Source: Tigriopus japonicus (Eukaryota; Arthropoda; Copepoda; Harpacticoida; Harpacticidae). Taken from it: a DNA stretch of 64,000 bases. Positions 60,631 through 64,000 of the stretch are shown here, piece after piece. A model generated the notes under the pieces. That model was not told the DNA's origin. It ran no database searches and worked only from the letters and a program-made list of their open reading frames with translations. The stretch covers positions 11,449,490 to 11,513,489 of the forward strand of contig CM021315.1 in NCBI GenBank assembly GCA_010645155.1. The letters run 5' to 3'. A program made the translations under genes and the position numbers. The number at the start of each line of letters is the position of its first letter. Position 1 is the first letter of the stretch.

Positions 60631-61234
60631 ATAGGGGATAGCTAGCAAATGTCCTCATACATGTTTTAACAGATCCTCTGAAAATCAGTCTCCAACGATC
60701 AATCCCCACGGCAAATTCATGAAATGGAAAACAACAAGAATAATGCTGAACCTTTTGAATCAATCCATTCATTGATGCTGGGACTTATCTCCGGAGATTG
60801 AAAGGAAGAAAATCTCGACCAATTAGACTCAAGATTGCTTGCGCCAACCTACCTTGATAAATTGTAATTGATCATCGATAGCCGAGCCCTTTCCGAAAAG
60901 AACCCGACTACGTTATTGTTACTTTGTTAAATTGTAAACGTGAAAACAACCATCGTTTACTCGCGATTTGAATACATAGAGACTCGCTATTAGCCGGCAG
61001 GCAATGGGTAAAAAAATAACAATAGCCTTATTATTACACGTTGAATTTTGAGATGGCGTTTTTTTGTCTTTTACTGTACAAACTCAATAGGATATTTTTT
61101 TCTAATATGAGTGAATTGAAAAGAAAATGAAAAAGAAAATGAAACAAAAAAGGCCAAATGATTTGTTGGTTGGTCAAAAAATGATCGGAAAAAACTATTG
61201 TGACTTAGATGTGAGTTATGGCATGGACTATCGG

Positions 61235-61650
61235 CAGAGATGAGGCCGGATCGGCCATGAGCCGGCTCAGTATCGGATTGGATCGGTTCTGAGGTCGGCT
61301 CGTGGTGTGTCAGATCCAAAACCCCAGGAAACGAACCGAAACCGACCTCTGACGAGTGGGCTCATAAAATTTGGATATAGGTCGTTTAAAAAAAAAATAT
61401 TTTTCCTTTCAAATGATACTGATTATCCACAAAAAAAGATTCCAATCTGAAAATAAATATTTTTTGTCATTGGTATTATAGAACGCGATAAATGGCGCAG
61501 TGATGTGGCAAATTCTTTCTAAACGACCTATATCAGCCGAATCTGGTCCGCTCTAATCCGGGTCCAAAAATTTATTTGCAGTTCCGACCAAAACATCGTC
61601 CCACCAACCCTGGTCCGGAACCGAACAATCTCACCCCGACCATCCCTATT
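61235..61650. mobile_element. possible hAT-like remnant
   Basis: The right boundary ends in CCATCCCTA, a good hAT terminus, and the interior is rich in GGTCCG/CGGATCGG-type motifs near both ends. There is also an inner inverted pair (gatataggtcgttta at about 61373 and taaacgacctatatc at about 61520). The left end (CAGAGATGAGGCCGG) is a poor match and no target duplication is visible, so the limits are approximate. Confidence 0.4.
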
Positions 61651-61988
61651 GTTTCCAGAGTTTGGTTAATTACTAAAAACTAATTAATTGCAATCACAAG
61701 TACTTGGCTCAAAAATGTTATTAATTACAATTACATGTAATGGGTCAGATCGCATCAGCAGAGTGCTAGGTTCAACGGACTAGATTGACGGGAAAAAATA
61801 GATTAAAAATAGCGAATACTGAACAAATATTTTCCAAATTCTATCAAATATTGTTCAAACAGCCCCAGCATGGCAGGCAAAACTTCGACACATTGATTGT
61901 TCCAAACATTGAAATTGGCTTTCACTTGGTTAGGTAAATTTACCTCATGGGTTAGCTATTGAACCGATTGAACCCATTTCATTTAAGA

Positions 61989-62291
61989 CAGTGATGCTGA
62001 ACCTTTTTTCCTCAAATCCCCACTTCTGTACTGGCTAAGACCCCGTTCCCCACCACAAAATATGATCGATAAAAACAGCTTTAATGATGAGACTTCTGTT
62101 CCTGTTTTCCTTCAATAATGGCCCCAATATTGGGCTCGATTTCAGAAATTGCGTACTTTTTATGTACAAAATATGTAAATATTGCACGTAACCGCACAAT
62201 TTACGAAAAAAGTACTTTTTACGTACATTTTTCCCGAACCGTCATTCCCCACTTAACCAACCCCAAATTCCCCACAGGTTCCGCACCACTG
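61989..62291. mobile_element. short non-autonomous hAT element (MITE) with perfect target duplication
   Basis: A 303-base element flanked by the exact 8-bp duplication ATTTAAGA (61981-61988 and 62292-62299). Terminal inverted repeats CAGTGATGCTGAACCT and CAGTGGTGCGGAACCT differ at two of 16 positions and begin with the CAGTG typical of many hAT elements. The interior has paired gtactttt-atgtac motifs and no coding capacity. Confidence 0.92.
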
Positions 62292-62882
62292 ATTTAAGAC
62301 AACTATTTCTCTATGGAAATTTGATTTCTTGAAATGAATAAAAATCTGCTCAATAAAACCAATCAAAGAGAAAAATCGAACATTGAACAAATACCGAAAA
62401 GAACTAAAATCATCGACCCACTTAAATAAAAAATAAATTAAGACTAAATGAATTCAAAAGGTCATACAGTGCATGTTGATGCATATTATTTTTTTAGAGT
62501 CAACCCAAGAAAAGTTGCATTAATAATCCTTGAGAATTATTTTCAGATTATTAGCTGTCTTTAAAAAGCAACATTTAAAGTTTTAATGAGAGTATACTAA
62601 TCACCTTGATCTTTAAGATCAAGGACAATCTGACCTAATTTTGGGAAAATTGGAAATTTCCTCTAATTTACATGCAACCCAATATTGGAAGCCTGGCCCT
62701 TTTTGACTTTAACAGCATTCTTGGCACAAGTAAAGTACTTTGCGAATTTTGTGTTTTCCTAACTGAAACATATCAATTGAATTATTTCATAGCTTTTCAC
62801 GAAAATTGGTTGCACTTTTTTGTACTTTTCTTTGCACTTTTTGGTCTTTTTATTTGTACGAAAGTGCACCCCAAGTCGTAGG

Positions 62883-63556
62883 TAGTGGTGGGCGAGAAGC
62901 CGGTGTCGGTGTCGAGGTGTCGACACCGACACCGGCTTTTTTGGATTTCGGTGTCAGTGTCGACACCAGGCCTCCGGTGTCGACATTTTAAGGTTTCCTG
63001 AGTTTTCAGAAAAGTTCCGCAAATAAGGTCAATTTAAATTGTAAGGCTTGCTAAAACAAAGATATATCATATCCCCTGGCAGGGTATTGTAAAATTTATT
63101 TCTATTTTTCCCTCTCTTTAGTTTAGGTTGAACTTTTGATTTTTGTGAGGAATATTTATGTCTGTCAAAACTGACTTTTCCTCGAAACAACTAAAGCATT
63201 AGAAAACTGAGTAAAATTGGAGGAATAGTATGAAAAGAATATAATTCCGGGCCCTAGTAGTAAGTAATTCCAACCAGGAAAGCTATCAGATTCTTACTTT
63301 TCATTTGGGGTTCAAAGGTTACTAAAAAGGGTCAATGTAATTAATAAAACTTTGGATGATTTTTAGACCCCAAATACTATTTATTATGAACTACTGGTGT
63401 CGGTGTCGTCATTGGTGTCAGTGTTGGCAACTACACGAGCGGTGTCGACACCGCTAGTGTCGATGGGAAACTTCGACACCGGTGTCGGTGTCAGTGTCGG
63501 TGTCAACCATCCGGTGTTGGTGTCGATGTCAAAATTGCCGGTGTCACCCATCCCTA
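62883..63556. mobile_element. non-autonomous hAT element rich in GGTGTCG motifs
   Basis: A 674-base element between exact 8-bp duplications GTCGTAGG (62875-62882 and 63557-63564). Ends TAGTGGTGGGCGA and TAGGGATGGGTGA (other strand) match at 10 of 13 positions. Both subterminal zones (about 62897-62985 and 63393-63545) are packed with GGTGTCG and its palindrome GGTGTCGACACC, likely transposase-binding repeats. There is no transposase frame. Confidence 0.92.
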
Positions 63557-64000
63557 GTCGTAGGTCAAGACGAGCTTAATCAAACAAGTTTTTCAAGAGC
63601 CAAAAACTCAAGCTGTTATTTCTTGCAAGCTGCTTGAACAGTTTTCTCTTTATTTCTGTCGCTTAATCAGCTAATGCGGCGCGTGGTAAATAGGTCACAT
63701 GGTAAAAAGGTCACGTTATGACCTGATCACGTTAGCTAATTCACACCCACAGACGTTCTGATACCGGACATGAGATTGCCTATTGGAAAAACTTTGGATG
63801 ATGTGATGGCTGGCTTCGCTGGCCGGGCAAGGCTCAACCCTCCGACCCTAGCACCAACAATCCAAAAAAACAAAAAAATCCATTTCAAACGCATTTTAAA
63901 AAAAACATCATCTTGACTTAAGAAAGGTATCAGCATGAGGGATCGCAAAATGTAAATAGCACCCACTCATCAGCATTTTTTGCTCCTAATCATTTCTCAA

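Larger units (their letters stand above)
60631..64000. other. 3' flank of synaptotagmin, transposon-rich
   Basis: No gene is recognised. The region contains two clear hAT elements (61989-62291, 62883-63556), a probable hAT remnant (about 61235-61650) and AT-rich filler. I see no strong AATAAA soon after the synaptotagmin stop; its poly(A) site is unresolved. Confidence 0.6.

Overview
The window looks like nuclear DNA of an arthropod, most likely a copepod crustacean of the Tigriopus type; this is inferred from protein style and gene architecture, not from a database match. Genes are split by GT-AG introns. Many introns are only 59-82 bp and a few run to several kb. All five supported genes lie on the + strand.

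Layout. (1) 1-12474 holds no gene I can support; it is probably a large upstream intron or 5' flank of the cadherin gene. (2) 12475-26975 is the 3' part of a classical arthropod cadherin (CadN-like): seven visible exons, a 9.7 kb intron containing an assembly gap (N run 18270-18612), one 3.1 kb ectodomain exon, and short exons for the laminin G, transmembrane and catenin-binding regions. (3) 28628-32123 encodes a predicted 566-residue P-loop GTPase of AIG1/GIMAP-like type, with an N-terminal beta-rich C2-like domain and a Gly/Ala-rich then Cys-rich C-terminal tail. (4) 32607-34185 encodes a secreted M14B metallocarboxypeptidase preceded by a fibronectin type II-like (FN2) module. (5) 36557-43334 is a second, larger carboxypeptidase gene that shares the FN2-M14 layout and splice position but carries an extra catalytically dead trypsin-like domain in front. 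(6) 43335-52715 has no recognisable gene. (7) 52716-60630 encodes synaptotagmin 1, complete from start to stop, with an unusual charged C-terminal tail.

From about 28 kb onward the non-coding DNA is AT-rich and carries short non-autonomous DNA transposons. Three hAT-type elements have exact 8-bp target duplications (56600-57462, 61989-62291, 62883-63556). Two more diverged hAT-like copies appear to share a family (37236-37503, 49669-49946). There are also inverted-repeat elements at 30046-30304 and 44378-44548 and a three-copy 76-bp tandem repeat at 35551-35778.

Functional links. Cadherin and synaptotagmin are conserved neuronal/adhesion genes and their neighbourhood is probably incidental. 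The two carboxypeptidases are a local duplication and form the most unusual coding unit here. The pseudo-protease + FN2 + M14 fusion and the C2-like + GTPase + Cys-tail protein are the best candidates for undescribed architectures.
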